Source: Actinomadura rudentiformis (GTDB lineage Bacteria; Actinomycetota; Actinomycetes; Streptosporangiales; Streptosporangiaceae). Taken from it: 64,000 nucleotides of DNA. This document shows, in pieces, positions 1 through 8,947 of this stretch. The stretch spans positions 1 through 64,000 of the forward strand of contig NZ_WBMT01000003.1 in the NCBI RefSeq assembly GCF_008923185.1, in the 5' to 3' direction. The position numbers were made by a program, and so were the translations under genes. The notes beneath the pieces were generated by a model. That model was not told where the DNA came from, did no database searches, and was given only the letters and a program-made list of their open reading frames with translations. How positions within the stretch are numbered: the first letter of the stretch is position 1; each line of letters opens with the position of its first letter.

Positions 1-172
1 CCTTCTGGGCCGCCTCGACCCGGGCCTTCCACCTCTCATTACCCAGCAGCCAATCAAACGAGTTGGTCTGCAGAGCAAGGAGGTCCGGGACTTCGAGCGG
101 CTCCTTGATGCGCGCGAAGGAGACGCGGTTCGGACCGGTTGCGGTATTCGAGGCGTTGCGCGAGGCTGCCAA
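1..172 (-). CDS. rpoB: RNA polymerase beta subunit, N-terminal 57 codons (cut by window edge)
   Basis: Translation of the minus strand from a TTG at 172-170 gives [20 protein letters not shown] and continues with [21 protein letters not shown], the diagnostic start of actinobacterial RpoB. A GGAAGGA ribosome binding site lies 6 nt upstream of the TTG. TTG starts for rpoB are known from Streptomyces. The remaining roughly 1,100 codons lie beyond the window. RpoB forms the catalytic core of RNA polymerase with RpoC, which normally follows. In most bacteria rpoB directly follows rplL; here a whole mce operon lies between them. Identification is from motif recognition alone but is very secure. 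Confidence 0.95.
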   Translation of the reverse strand, partial: MAASRNASNTATGPNRVSFARIKEPLEVPDLLALQTNSFDWLLGNERWKARVEAAQK

Positions 173-316
173 GAGTGGTCCTTCCGAGGGCTCGCGGCGT
201 AACTGACGACACGCACGCCAGACGATCCAGGTGCGAGACTGGCTCAGAAGACCCCAAAACGGGCCCAGGCAGGGTTGCTCTCACACGAGGATAGTCAAAG
301 GGCAGCGCAAAGGGGC

Positions 317-345
317 AGTGTAGCCGACCACCACACCGCTCGCAA
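317..345 (-). promoter_or_regulatory. Candidate rpoB promoter; gene-free region 173-515
   Basis: Minus strand: TTGCGA (345-340), a 17-nt spacer, then TACACT (322-317), a good housekeeping-type -35/-10 pair. It implies a 5' leader of about 140 nt before the rpoB TTG. The gap between rpoB and the last mce-operon gene contains no credible gene, so it must supply rpoB with its own promoter now that rplJL are 13 kb upstream. A second, weaker TTGACT lies near 298-293. Confidence 0.45.
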
Positions 346-515
346 CTCTACCGCCGCAGTATGCATCACAGTTGCCTTGGAGCATCGCCCCTGAAGGCCC
401 AAGAGTCAAGAGCGGACATGGACTTTTCGGGCTCTGACCTGCAGTGAGGAAGGCCATAGTTTAAGGTTCCTGCCCCTACTCACCAGTAGGCCCTGTAGAA
501 GCCCCTGGAAACAGG

Positions 516-547
516 CGAGCGACCACCCCTCGCGGGGTGATCGCTCG
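516..547 (-). terminator. Hairpin terminator after the mce operon
   Basis: A 14-bp stem (CGAGCGACCACCCC paired with GGGGTGATCGCTCG, one mismatch) with a 4-nt loop begins 17 nt past the stop of the last mce-operon gene. On the minus strand it is followed by a short U-containing run. It would separate mce transcription from rpoB. Confidence 0.75.
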
Positions 548-564
548 GCTTGGATCGGCGAGCG

Positions 565-2172
565 TTACGAGATCACCGTCAGTTCGGAGGCGAGCCACTT
601 GTCGCCGACCTTGAGCATGGTCATCTTCATGCGCAGCGACTCGGGGAGCCGCTTCTCCTTGTCGGTGTTCCTCGCCGTGGAGCGGTTGGCGTAGACCAGC
701 ACGACGACCTTCTTCGGCGAGGCGCTGACCGCCCCCACCTTGAGGACCGTCGTGGTGGCCACGGCCTGCTGGCTGACCGCGGTCGAGCGCAGCGTCTGAG
801 CGAGCTTGTCGTAGTCGGTACGGAGCTTGCCCGTGGTCTGGGCCGAGGCGCTCTTGAAGTCGTCCTCAAGCGTCCTGTAGTCGAACGAGGACAGGTCCTG
901 CGCCGCCCGCGAGGCCGCGAACGTCGCCTGGCGGGTGGCCTGCTCGGTCGCGCTCCGCTCCCGGACGTTCATCCCCAGCGCCACCACACCGGCGGACAAC
1001 GCCACAGCCAGCACGGCCAGCACGACGGTCAGCACCGACACTCCGGAACCACGCCTCCGGGACTTGTCGGTGTCACCCCCAGAAGTCTTGGACGCGCCGG
1101 ACTTCTTCAGAACGACCGACTCTGCCCCGGTTTCCCCTTCTGAATCGGCGTCAGCGCCATCCTCGGCGCCCTCCGCGGCATCCGCGCTCGTACTCTTCGC
1201 CTCGGCCTCGACCGCCTCAGAAGCCGTCTCAGCGCCATCGGCGCCGCTACGCCCCCTGCCCTTACGGCCGAACCTGGACTTGCGGCCAGTCTTGGCCACA
1301 GCCGGAGCATCCTCGCCGGCCCCGGCAGAGTCACCTGCCTCGTCGGCGTCGGAGGCCTCATCGGCATCATCCGCCGCGCCAGCTTGCTCGGTGTCGACGG
1401 CCTCATCCACGTCTGCCTTGGCCGCAGCGTCATCCTCGGTCGTGGGCTTACGGCCAGCCTTGGCCACAGCCGGAGCATCCCCGCTGGCCTTGCCGACGCC
1501 ATCAGCCTCGTCTACATCGGCGGCCTTCGTTGCGGCATCTGCCTTTGACGCGGCGCTGACTTTGCCCGCGTCCCCGTCCTCGTCCACGCCGCCGTCGTCA
1601 TCTGCGTCGGCGGGATCGCCCACGCCGACCTTGGCCGCGCCAGAGGGATCTGCCGTGTCACCCGCCTTGTCTGCGGGGTCGGTCTTGGACGCACCACCAG
1701 CCTTGCCTGCCTGACGGCCGTTGGCCGCGGCGCTTCTCTTGACGTCGGGCTTGGATCCGTCGTCGGCCGCGGCCGTGTTGGCGGGCTCGCCCACGTCGGC
1801 CTTAGCCACACCAGCGGCATCGGCATCGGCGGCCTTGGCGGCGGCCTCAATCACACTGCCGGACTTGCCCGTGGCGGCCTCGGTTTCGGCGCCTGGCTTG
1901 TCTGTGGAGTCGGATTCCGGCTCGTCGACGTCGGGGTCGGTCAGTTCGGCCTTGGCGGCGGCGGCTTCGGCTTCGGCGGTCTCTGCTTCGGCTTCGGCCA
2001 TTGCGGCCTCGGCTTCCGCCTCGGCGGCTTCGGCGGCGGCCGCGGCTGCGGCGGCTTCCTGGGCGAGCCTGGCGGCTTCGCGGGCCCGCTCGGCGGCCTC
2101 TTCGGCCAGGCGTGCCCGGCGTTCCGCCTCCCGGGCCCTCTCCGCCGGGGTCGCGGGGGCGTTCTTGGCCAT
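565..2172 (-). CDS. Mce-associated membrane protein with very long acidic Ala-rich N-terminus
   Basis: 535 residues. Residues 1 to about 375 are low complexity, rich in Ala, Glu, Asp and Lys, opening with a predicted coiled coil of RAREAERRARLAEEAAERAR type. One membrane helix follows (about 378-403), then a roughly 130-residue extracytoplasmic domain ending in KVGDKWLASELTVIS. That tail resembles Mce-associated (Mas) proteins found at the end of actinobacterial mce operons. The ATG overlaps the upstream stop (TAATG), so translation is coupled. Such proteins are thought to help assemble or stabilise the Mce complex. The long cytoplasmic acidic tail is unusual; its role is unknown. Confidence 0.85.
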   Translation of the reverse strand: MAKNAPATPAERAREAERRARLAEEAAERAREAARLAQEAAAAAAAAEAAEAEAEAAMAEAEAETAEAEAAAAKAELTDPDVDEPESDSTDKPGAETEAATGKSGSVIEAAAKAADADAAGVAKADVGEPANTAAADDGSKPDVKRSAAANGRQAGKAGGASKTDPADKAGDTADPSGAAKVGVGDPADADDDGGVDEDGDAGKVSAASKADAATKAADVDEADGVGKASGDAPAVAKAGRKPTTEDDAAAKADVDEAVDTEQAGAADDADEASDADEAGDSAGAGEDAPAVAKTGRKSRFGRKGRGRSGADGAETASEAVEAEAKSTSADAAEGAEDGADADSEGETGAESVVLKKSGASKTSGGDTDKSRRRGSGVSVLTVVLAVLAVALSAGVVALGMNVRERSATEQATRQATFAASRAAQDLSSFDYRTLEDDFKSASAQTTGKLRTDYDKLAQTLRSTAVSQQAVATTTVLKVGAVSASPKKVVVLVYANRSTARNTDKEKRLPESLRMKMTMLKVGDKWLASELTVIS

Positions 2173-2657
2173 TACGGGACCATCTCCAACTTCGACACCA
2201 GCCAGCGGTCACCGGACTTGGTCAGATCCATCAGGTACCGGTAGGGCCTGGTCACGCCGCCGGGGACCTTGGGGTTGGTGACCATGCCGTTCAGAGAGAC
2301 CATGACCTCGGCGGAGTCGCCGTCGATGGAGACCACGGCCGCGTCCACCTGGCTGACGGTGGACTTGGTCTGGGCCTTCGTCACGGAGTCGATGAAGACC
2401 TTGGACTGCGTCGCGAGCTGGTTCTTCAGGTCGCCGGTCGTGCCGGCGAGTATCCGGTCGAGGTCCTTCTGGGCGCTGGCGTGGTCGACGGTCATCAGGT
2501 TGACGCCCGTCTGGCGGGCGGCCTGGACGGCCTTGGCGCGCTGGTCGGCGTCGCTCTTCTTCTGCCAGACGATGACGCCCACCCAGGCGACGGCCACGGC
2601 GAGCCCGATCACGAGCACGCCGAGGACCAGGGTCGTGAGCCTGGAGGTCTTGTTCAC
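2172..2657 (-). CDS. Mce-associated membrane protein
   Basis: 161 residues from GTG at 2657, chosen because the GAGGAT ribosome binding site overlaps the mceF stop just upstream. Longer frames run into mceF. A membrane helix covers about residues 8-31 (LTTLVLGVLVIGLAVAVAWV). The extracytoplasmic part ends in YRYLMDLTKSGDRWLVSKLE, the same terminal pattern as the next gene, so the two are paralogous Mas-type proteins. It follows mceF by 7 nt and overlaps the next ATG by 1 nt. It is probably an accessory subunit of the Mce transporter at the cytoplasmic membrane. Confidence 0.88.
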   Translation of the reverse strand: MNKTSRLTTLVLGVLVIGLAVAVAWVGVIVWQKKSDADQRAKAVQAARQTGVNLMTVDHASAQKDLDRILAGTTGDLKNQLATQSKVFIDSVTKAQTKSTVSQVDAAVVSIDGDSAEVMVSLNGMVTNPKVPGGVTRPYRYLMDLTKSGDRWLVSKLEMVP

Positions 2658-2664
2658 GTCATCC

Positions 2665-4095
2665 TCACTGTGCCAACGGCCCGAGCAGGAGCCACTTCCA
2701 CGAGGCCTCCTCCCCCAGCTGACGGGATCCCGCGGTCGTGGGCAGGGCATAACGCTTGCCGTCCGGCCCATAGACCGCGCCGGTCGCTGGATCGTACCCG
2801 GCCAATTCGACTGAGTTCGACGGCAAGGGAATGAAGATCTGGCTCGCGTCCTGGCCTGTGGCCTGGCCGTTCACCGAGGCGCGCTGCTGGCCGGCCTTGG
2901 CCTTGGTACCGGTCGCGCCGCCCTCGGGGAAGCCTGCGCCGTCGGTGGCGCCCGGCGGGAGCGCCGGGGGCTTGGTGAGCGCGGACTTGGGCACGTTGCG
3001 GGAGCCGCGGACGTCGGTGGGCGAGCTGTTCGGCAACTTGCAGCCCACGTCCAGGCGCGGCTTCTTGGGCCTGGTGTCCTGCGGCCAGCGGCGCTGGGTC
3101 TTCTCGTAGCCCCTGGTGCACGGCGGCGGCGAGTCGATGTTGAACGCCAGCCCCAGGTGCTGGGTGCCGTCGCCGGGCATCACGGTGAAGTTACCGGCGA
3201 CCGCCACCGGATAGAGGATGAACAGCGAGCGCAGTCCGGCCTGGCGGGAGGTGATGACCTGGCCCGTCGTGGTCAGGTTGGCCAGCAGCACCGGCAGCGT
3301 CGGGGACAGGTCGGTGATCGTCTTGTCCACCTGGTCGACCGCGCCGGGGGTGGCGTCGATGGTGGCCCGCAGCGCGGGGTCGTCCCGGCGGATCTGCGTG
3401 GTCAGCTCGTTCAGGTTGCGCGCGAAGCCCTTGATGTCGGCGCCCTGAGAGCGCTGGGTGTCGAGCACGACCCTGCTGTTGTCCAGCAGCTGCTTGGTGT
3501 CGGGATAGGCCGCCTCGGCGGTCTTCAGCAGCCGGTCGGTGTCGTCGAGGATCTTCTGCAGGTCCGTGCCGGAACCGGCGAACGCCTTGTCCAGCTCGTC
3601 CACGATGGTGCCGAGGTCCTTCGGGTTGACCGAGGTCACCAGCCGGTCGACGTTCCGCAGCAGCTCCGAGGTCGAGACCGGCAGCCGGGTGAGCTGCCGC
3701 GGGATGGTGTACGGGTCGCCCTCGTCGAGGTAGGGCCCGGTGTTCTTGCTCGGCTGGAGGTCGATGTACTGCTCGCCGACCGCCGAGCGGTTGGCCACGA
3801 CGGCCGCGGTGCCCTCGCGCGGGATGCGCTTGCCACGGTCGAGCTGGAGCTTGACCTTGATGCCGTCCTGGGTGAGCTGGATCGGGCCGACGCGGCCGAC
3901 GGCCACACCGCGGTAGGTGACCTCGGCGTTGGTGAAGACGCCGCCGGAGTCGGTCAGATCGACGTACGCGGTGTACTGGCGGCCCAGCAGGCCGGCGCCG
4001 ATCTTGAGGTAGTTCACCGCGACGATGCTGACGCCGAGGATCGTGACGATCGCGAAGACGACCAGCTGGATCTTGACGCCTCGTTTGAGGATCAC
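2665..4095 (-). CDS. mceF: Mce family protein MceF
   Basis: 476 residues. An N-terminal membrane anchor (about 8-28) is followed by the MCE/MlaD domain (about 38-115: YTAYVDLTDSGGVFTNAEVTYRGVAVGRV) and a long helical region with coiled-coil character. The Pro-rich C-terminus is unstructured. Mce proteins form hexameric, tunnel-like assemblies that pass lipids from the cell envelope to a YrbE/MceG ABC permease. It is sixth of six mce genes, and its ATG overlaps the mceE stop (ATGA). Confidence 0.95.
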   Translation of the reverse strand: MILKRGVKIQLVVFAIVTILGVSIVAVNYLKIGAGLLGRQYTAYVDLTDSGGVFTNAEVTYRGVAVGRVGPIQLTQDGIKVKLQLDRGKRIPREGTAAVVANRSAVGEQYIDLQPSKNTGPYLDEGDPYTIPRQLTRLPVSTSELLRNVDRLVTSVNPKDLGTIVDELDKAFAGSGTDLQKILDDTDRLLKTAEAAYPDTKQLLDNSRVVLDTQRSQGADIKGFARNLNELTTQIRRDDPALRATIDATPGAVDQVDKTITDLSPTLPVLLANLTTTGQVITSRQAGLRSLFILYPVAVAGNFTVMPGDGTQHLGLAFNIDSPPPCTRGYEKTQRRWPQDTRPKKPRLDVGCKLPNSSPTDVRGSRNVPKSALTKPPALPPGATDGAGFPEGGATGTKAKAGQQRASVNGQATGQDASQIFIPLPSNSVELAGYDPATGAVYGPDGKRYALPTTAGSRQLGEEASWKWLLLGPLAQ

Positions 4096-5396
4096 GAGAG
4101 GCCCCCCGTCATCAACGCCTCCAGATCGGACTGGCCCATCGAACGGGGCTTGCCGCCAGTGTTGCCGCCCGTCTGGCCGCCGTTCTGCCCGCCGTTCGGC
4201 GCCGGAAGCCCGGGGAGACCGCCGCCGGGGGTGTCGCCGGGCATGTTCGGCAGGACGCCCAGCGGCCGCTGCGGGAGGGCCATGTTCGGGACCTTCAGGA
4301 GACTGCGCATACCCTGGCCGCTGTTGAGCAGGCCTTCGAGATCGGTGCCGCCGAGCAGGTTGCGGGCGAGGCTCTCCATGTCCAGGTCGAGCGTGAGCCG
4401 CACGTTGCCGAAGTCGCCCTTGACCACGTTGTTGAACGTGGGCGCGAACGGGAAGGCGATCATGGCCTCCAGCGTCTTGGGCAGCGTGTCGCCGGCCTTG
4501 TTGAGGTTGCGCAGGACCTTGTCGACGTCCCGCAGGTTGGCCAGCAGGTCCTCCTGGGATGCCTTGATCACGCCGGTGGTCCGGCGGCTCAGCTTGTCCA
4601 GGGACACCAGCATCTTGGTGAGGTCGGCGCGGTTGCGGTTGAGGATGTCGACCGCGGGCCCGGCCTTGTCGATGGTGTCGGCGATCGTCGCGCGCTCGGC
4701 CGACAGCTTGCCGGTCAGGCGGTCGATGCTGTCGATCGCACGGACGATCGAACTCCGGTTGCGGTCGAGGGTGCCCACGAACGTGTCGACCCGGTGCAGC
4801 ACCGACTTGATCGTCGCCTCGCGCCCGCCCATGGCGGCCCTGAGCTCGTGAGTGATCGTCGAGACCTGCTCCAGCCCGCCGCCGTTGAGCAGCAGCGACA
4901 TGGCCGAGAGCACCTCTTCGATCTCGGTGCTGCGGGTCGTCCGGGCCAGCGGGATCAGGTCGTTGTTACCCAGCTGGCCGGTCGGGGCCTCGGGCCGCGG
5001 CGGCGAGGAGAGCGCCACGAACTTCTCGCCCAGGAGGCTGGTCTGGCCGATCGTCGCCACGGAGTTGTCGGGCAGCCTGGTGTCCCGGCGGATCTTGACG
5101 GTGACGACCGCGCGCCAGCCGCTCTGGCCGCCCGGCACGCCGAGGGCCGCGTTGCCGTCCCGGCCCGCGAGGTCGATCTTCTCGACCTTGCCCACCGAGA
5201 CGTCGTTGACCTTGACCACCGACTGCGGCACCAGGTCCAGCACGTTCTGGAACTCGATCTTGACCGTGAGCGGATCGTCGCCCACGTCGGGCCCGCCGGG
5301 CAGCGGAATCGAGTCCACGCCGCGGAACGAGCAGCCCGACAGGGCCGTCACTCCGGCGAGGGCCGCCGCGGCGAGCCTGATGTACGGCCGCCTCAT
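4092..5396 (-). CDS. mceE: Mce family lipoprotein MceE
   Basis: 434 residues from ATG at 5396, which overlaps the mceD stop. The signal peptide ends in the lipobox ALSGC (Cys about 21), so this subunit is lipid-anchored, as MceE usually is. The MCE domain covers about 43-130 (VKIEFQNVLDLVPQSVVKVNDVSVGKV), followed by coiled-coil and a Gly/Asn/Gln-rich tail (NGGQNGGQTGGNTGG). It belongs to the same lipid-import complex as its neighbours. Upstream in-frame extension is mceD sequence in another frame and is not coding. Confidence 0.94.
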   Translation of the reverse strand: MRRPYIRLAAAALAGVTALSGCSFRGVDSIPLPGGPDVGDDPLTVKIEFQNVLDLVPQSVVKVNDVSVGKVEKIDLAGRDGNAALGVPGGQSGWRAVVTVKIRRDTRLPDNSVATIGQTSLLGEKFVALSSPPRPEAPTGQLGNNDLIPLARTTRSTEIEEVLSAMSLLLNGGGLEQVSTITHELRAAMGGREATIKSVLHRVDTFVGTLDRNRSSIVRAIDSIDRLTGKLSAERATIADTIDKAGPAVDILNRNRADLTKMLVSLDKLSRRTTGVIKASQEDLLANLRDVDKVLRNLNKAGDTLPKTLEAMIAFPFAPTFNNVVKGDFGNVRLTLDLDMESLARNLLGGTDLEGLLNSGQGMRSLLKVPNMALPQRPLGVLPNMPGDTPGGGLPGLPAPNGGQNGGQTGGNTGGKPRSMGQSDLEALMTGGLS

Positions 5397-6718
5397 TCGC
5401 CACCTCCCGGCAGCAGACCGTTGATGTCCCGGGGCTGGTGATCGTTCTGGCCACCCGCCTGCCGGCCACCCGCCTGCTGCCCGCCGGTCTTGGTCTGCTG
5501 GTTCTTGGTCTTGGTGCCCTTGGCGCCGGAGCCCCTGGTGCCCGGTCCCTCGCCCGGCGGGTACGCGTCCGGCGGGATCGGCACCGGGTCGTAGTGCGTG
5601 GTGAGTGCGGTGATCCAGGACAGGTCCAGGCTCAGCCCGGTCAGCGCCTTGCCGATGCCGTTGTACGGGCGGACGAAGTCCAGGCACTGCTTGGCCGGGG
5701 TCCCGACCGAGTACGCGAGCGAGCAGATCCAGTCGGCCAGGTCGTGGAACTGCCGCAGGTCCGCGCGCTGGTGGACGGTGCCGCTGATCGGGTCGTACGC
5801 GCGCGCCGTGTTGTTGATCGCCAGCGGCGCGGCCGTCATGAACTCGGCGAGGGCGTCCTTCTGCTTCACCAGCGTGCCGGTGATCTGGGCGAGCTGGCGC
5901 ACGTTCTTCGACAGCTCGCCGCGGTTGTCCTTGATGAAGCGCTGGACGTTGCGCAGTGTCGGGCCGAGGGTGTTCAGCGCGGCGCTGAGCTCCTCCTTCT
6001 CCCCCGCCAGCTGCCCGGACACCCCGTTGAGGTGGCCGGTGAACTGCCGGATCTGCGCGTCATTGGCCCGCATCGCGCCGGTGATGACCCGCAGGTTCTC
6101 GATCGTCTTGGCGACGTCCTCACGGTCGGCGCTGAGCGTGCTGAGCGCCTTGGAGGTGTCGCTGATCGTCTGACGGATGTCGGTGCCCTGGCCCTCGAGG
6201 GTGTCGGCGCCGACCTGCAGCAGCCGGGACAGGGAGCCCTGCTGGCCGGACGGGCCGGGCTTGTTGGCGCCGTCGGGCCCGAGTGCCTTGTTGAGGTCGT
6301 TCAGGCTGGAGCCGATCTCGTCGACCTCGACCGGCACCGCGGTGCGGTTGATGGTCAGCGTCGACTTGTCGGGCATGACCGGACCGCCCTTGTAGACGGG
6401 GGTCAGCTGGATGTAGCGGTCGGCGACCAGGGTCTGGTTGACGATCACGGCTTGGGCGTCGACGGGCACCTTGTACTTGGCGTCGTACTTCAGCTCGACC
6501 TTCACCGAGTCGCCGACCGGGCTCACGCTCTCGACCCGGCCGACCTTGATGCCGAGGATGCGCACGTCGGCGCCCTTGTAGAGGCCGACGGTCTTGGCGA
6601 AGTAGGCCGTCATGTACCGCTGCTTGGGCTCCCGCAGGGCGAGCACGAGCGCGGCCGCCAGCACCGCGACGGCGAGGATGGCGCCGCCGAGCCGGAGGAT
6701 GGTTCCTGAATTGCGCAC
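5393..6718 (-). CDS. mceD: Mce family protein MceD
   Basis: 441 residues. A membrane anchor (about 10-27) is followed by an MCE domain (about 35-115, YMTAYFAKTVGLYKGADVRI) and a helical needle region. The C-terminus is low complexity, rich in Gln, Gly and Lys (KNQQTKTGGQQAGGRQAGGQ). It lies 18 nt after mceC and overlaps mceE by 4 nt. It is predicted to form one ring position of the heterohexameric Mce lipid conduit. Confidence 0.94.
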   Translation of the reverse strand: MRNSGTILRLGGAILAVAVLAAALVLALREPKQRYMTAYFAKTVGLYKGADVRILGIKVGRVESVSPVGDSVKVELKYDAKYKVPVDAQAVIVNQTLVADRYIQLTPVYKGGPVMPDKSTLTINRTAVPVEVDEIGSSLNDLNKALGPDGANKPGPSGQQGSLSRLLQVGADTLEGQGTDIRQTISDTSKALSTLSADREDVAKTIENLRVITGAMRANDAQIRQFTGHLNGVSGQLAGEKEELSAALNTLGPTLRNVQRFIKDNRGELSKNVRQLAQITGTLVKQKDALAEFMTAAPLAINNTARAYDPISGTVHQRADLRQFHDLADWICSLAYSVGTPAKQCLDFVRPYNGIGKALTGLSLDLSWITALTTHYDPVPIPPDAYPPGEGPGTRGSGAKGTKTKNQQTKTGGQQAGGRQAGGQNDHQPRDINGLLPGGGE

Positions 6719-6736
6719 GGATACCTACCTGCTCGC

Positions 6737-7831
6737 TTACGGGAGGAAGGGCAGCGGGTTGCCCTTGTCGTTGCCGTTCTGACCGCCGTTCTGGCCGCCC
6801 CGCGTCCCGTTCTGACCGCCGTTCTGGTTCGGGGCACGGGTTCCGTGGCCGCCGCCCTGGCTCGGCGGGTTCTCGATGTGGGCGGGGATGGGGATCAGGT
6901 TCTGGATCCAGGCGTCGAACCAGCGGCCGTTGCCGGTGACGTCGGAGAACTGCCGCGCGAACGGCGCGAACAGCTCGATCGTGCGGTCCAGGTTCTGCTG
7001 GTTCTTCAGCAGCACCTTGGTCACGCCGGAGAGGTTCTGCAACATCGGCTTTAGCTGGGTCTGGTTCTCCCTGATCAGCGCGTTGATCTGCTGGGAGAGC
7101 GTCACCGTGTTGATCAGCAGCTGGTGGATGACGGCCCGCCGGGCCTGCACGGCCTGAAGGATCTTGTCGCCGTCCTCGATCAGCTTGGAGAAGTCCTGGT
7201 TGCGGTCGGCCAGCAGCTGCGACACGCTCCTGGCCCGGCCGGCCAGCTCGTGCAGCTCCTCGTCGCGGGAGGCGATGGTGCTCGACAGCCTCCGCAGCCC
7301 CTTGAGCGAGGCCCGGATCTCGTCCGGCGAGTTCTCGAACGTGTCGGACAGGACGTCGAAGGACTTCGCGACCTGCTGGTAGTCGATCTTCTGGAGCCGC
7401 TGGCTCAGCTGGCTGATCGCCGGGACCACCTCGAAGGGGGTGGCCGTCCGGTCGAGCGGGATCTGCTTCGACAACCGGCCGCCGCCGCGCGGGTCGAGCG
7501 ACAGGTAGTGCGCGCCCAGCACGGTCTTGATCTTGATCTCGGCGCGGGTGAGGTCGCCCAGCTTCACGTCGTTGTCCACCTGGAAGGTGACCTTGACGTG
7601 GTCGCCGTCGAGGTCGGTGCCGGTGACCTTGCCGACCTTGACGCCGGCGATCCGGACCTCCTCGTCCGGCTTGAGCCCGGCGGCCTCGGCGAACGCGGCG
7701 GTGTGGGTCCGCGTGCCGTTGATGAACGGGATGCTGCCGAGGTTCATCGCCAGCACGAGCAGGACGATGATGACGGCGAAGGCGCCAAGCCCGATGGGGA
7801 CCGGGTTGCGTTCCCGGAAGGGGATCCTCAT
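6737..7831 (-). CDS. mceC: Mce family protein MceC
   Basis: 364 residues. A membrane helix (about 13-30) is followed by an MCE domain (about 42-120, AAFAEAAGLKPDEEVRIAGV) and coiled coil. The short Asn/Gly/Gln tail (NGGQNGTRGGQNGGQNG) resembles those of MceD and MceE. The ATG directly abuts the mceB TAG stop with no spacer. It is a lipid-import subunit. The shared N/G/Q tails of C, D and E may mark a common outer end of the complex (inference). Confidence 0.94.
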   Translation of the reverse strand: MRIPFRERNPVPIGLGAFAVIIVLLVLAMNLGSIPFINGTRTHTAAFAEAAGLKPDEEVRIAGVKVGKVTGTDLDGDHVKVTFQVDNDVKLGDLTRAEIKIKTVLGAHYLSLDPRGGGRLSKQIPLDRTATPFEVVPAISQLSQRLQKIDYQQVAKSFDVLSDTFENSPDEIRASLKGLRRLSSTIASRDEELHELAGRARSVSQLLADRNQDFSKLIEDGDKILQAVQARRAVIHQLLINTVTLSQQINALIRENQTQLKPMLQNLSGVTKVLLKNQQNLDRTIELFAPFARQFSDVTGNGRWFDAWIQNLIPIPAHIENPPSQGGGHGTRAPNQNGGQNGTRGGQNGGQNGNDKGNPLPFLP

Positions 7832-8866
7832 CTACTTGCACCTCGCGTTGTCGTTCACGATCGCCGGTGTCTGGTAGATCGGGCCGCCCGGCAACCGCAC
7901 CTTGGCGTCGAAGCCGCAGATGTACATGTTGAACCAGCCGCCGTACGAGGAGATGTTGACCAGCCCCTCCAGGCGCTGCGGGGTCCGCTTCAACAACAGG
8001 TCGAGCTTGTCGTCGTGGCGGTTCAACGTCGCAGCCAGCGTCCGCAGGCCGGCGATGTCGTTCTGGATGCCGGGCCGCGCCTCGGAGAGCAGGCCGGAGG
8101 TGGTGCCGGACAGGTCGTTGAGCGCCTCGACCGAGTCGAAGATCGCCTTGCGGTCGTCGGCCACCCCGCTGACGAAGCCGCGCAGGTCGCCGATCAGCCG
8201 GTTGACCTCCTCGTGCCGCTGGTCGACGGTGCCCAGCACGCTGTTGAGGTTGTCGATCACCTGGCCGATGACCCGGTCGCGGTTGGCGAGCGTGTTGGTC
8301 AGCGACGCCACGTGCGACAGCAGGCTGTTGACCGTGCCGGCCTCGCCCTGCAGGGTCTGGACGATCTGGAACGCCAGCTTGTTGACGTCGTCGGGCTCCA
8401 GGGCCTTGAACAGCGGCTTGAACCCGTTGAACAGGACGGTCAGGTCCAGCGCCGCCTTGGTCTGCGTGATCGGGATCGTGCCACCGGGACGCAGGTAGTC
8501 GTTGGCCGCGCCCGGGCCCTCGGTCAGCGCCACGTACCGCTGGCCCATCAGGTTGCGGTAGCGCACCTGCACCAGGGTGGACGTGGGGATGCCCGCCTCG
8601 AACACGCCGGACTTGTTGACGCTGAAGGTGACCTCGGCCTTGTTTCCCTGGTGCAGCTTGATCTTCTCGACCTGGCCGACCCGGACGCCGGCCACCCGGA
8701 CGTCGTCCTTCTCCAGCAGCCCGGCCACGTCGGTGAAGATGGCCTTGTAGCTGCGGGTGTCGGCGAACCGCACGTTCGAGATGGTCATCGCCAGCACGCC
8801 GGTGACCAGCGAGGTCAGGACGACGAAGATGCCCAGTTTGATCGCGGCGCTCGTGGTCTTACCCAT
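7832..8866 (-). CDS. mceB: Mce family protein MceB
   Basis: 344 residues from ATG at 8866 (MGKTTSAAIKLGIFVVLTSL), which sits 10 nt after a GGAGGT site. A GTG 12 nt upstream and an in-frame start at 8902 are less likely. A membrane anchor lies at about 9-30, with the MCE domain at about 40-120 (YKAIFTDVAGLLEKDDVRVA) followed by helices. It starts 81 nt after mceA, the largest gap within the operon. Confidence 0.93.
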   Translation of the reverse strand: MGKTTSAAIKLGIFVVLTSLVTGVLAMTISNVRFADTRSYKAIFTDVAGLLEKDDVRVAGVRVGQVEKIKLHQGNKAEVTFSVNKSGVFEAGIPTSTLVQVRYRNLMGQRYVALTEGPGAANDYLRPGGTIPITQTKAALDLTVLFNGFKPLFKALEPDDVNKLAFQIVQTLQGEAGTVNSLLSHVASLTNTLANRDRVIGQVIDNLNSVLGTVDQRHEEVNRLIGDLRGFVSGVADDRKAIFDSVEALNDLSGTTSGLLSEARPGIQNDIAGLRTLAATLNRHDDKLDLLLKRTPQRLEGLVNISSYGGWFNMYICGFDAKVRLPGGPIYQTPAIVNDNARCK

Positions 8867-8947
8867 GGTCGCGCTCACCTCCTCGCGCACAACCTGCGAC
8901 AAGGTGCGCCTCGACGGTCCGAGCGCGCTCGTCGGCTCGCTGCTCGT

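Noticed and set aside
54..284. Minus-strand open frame of 76 codons at the window start
   Set aside because: It overlaps the rpoB start in another frame; the RpoB frame from TTG 172 is unmistakable.
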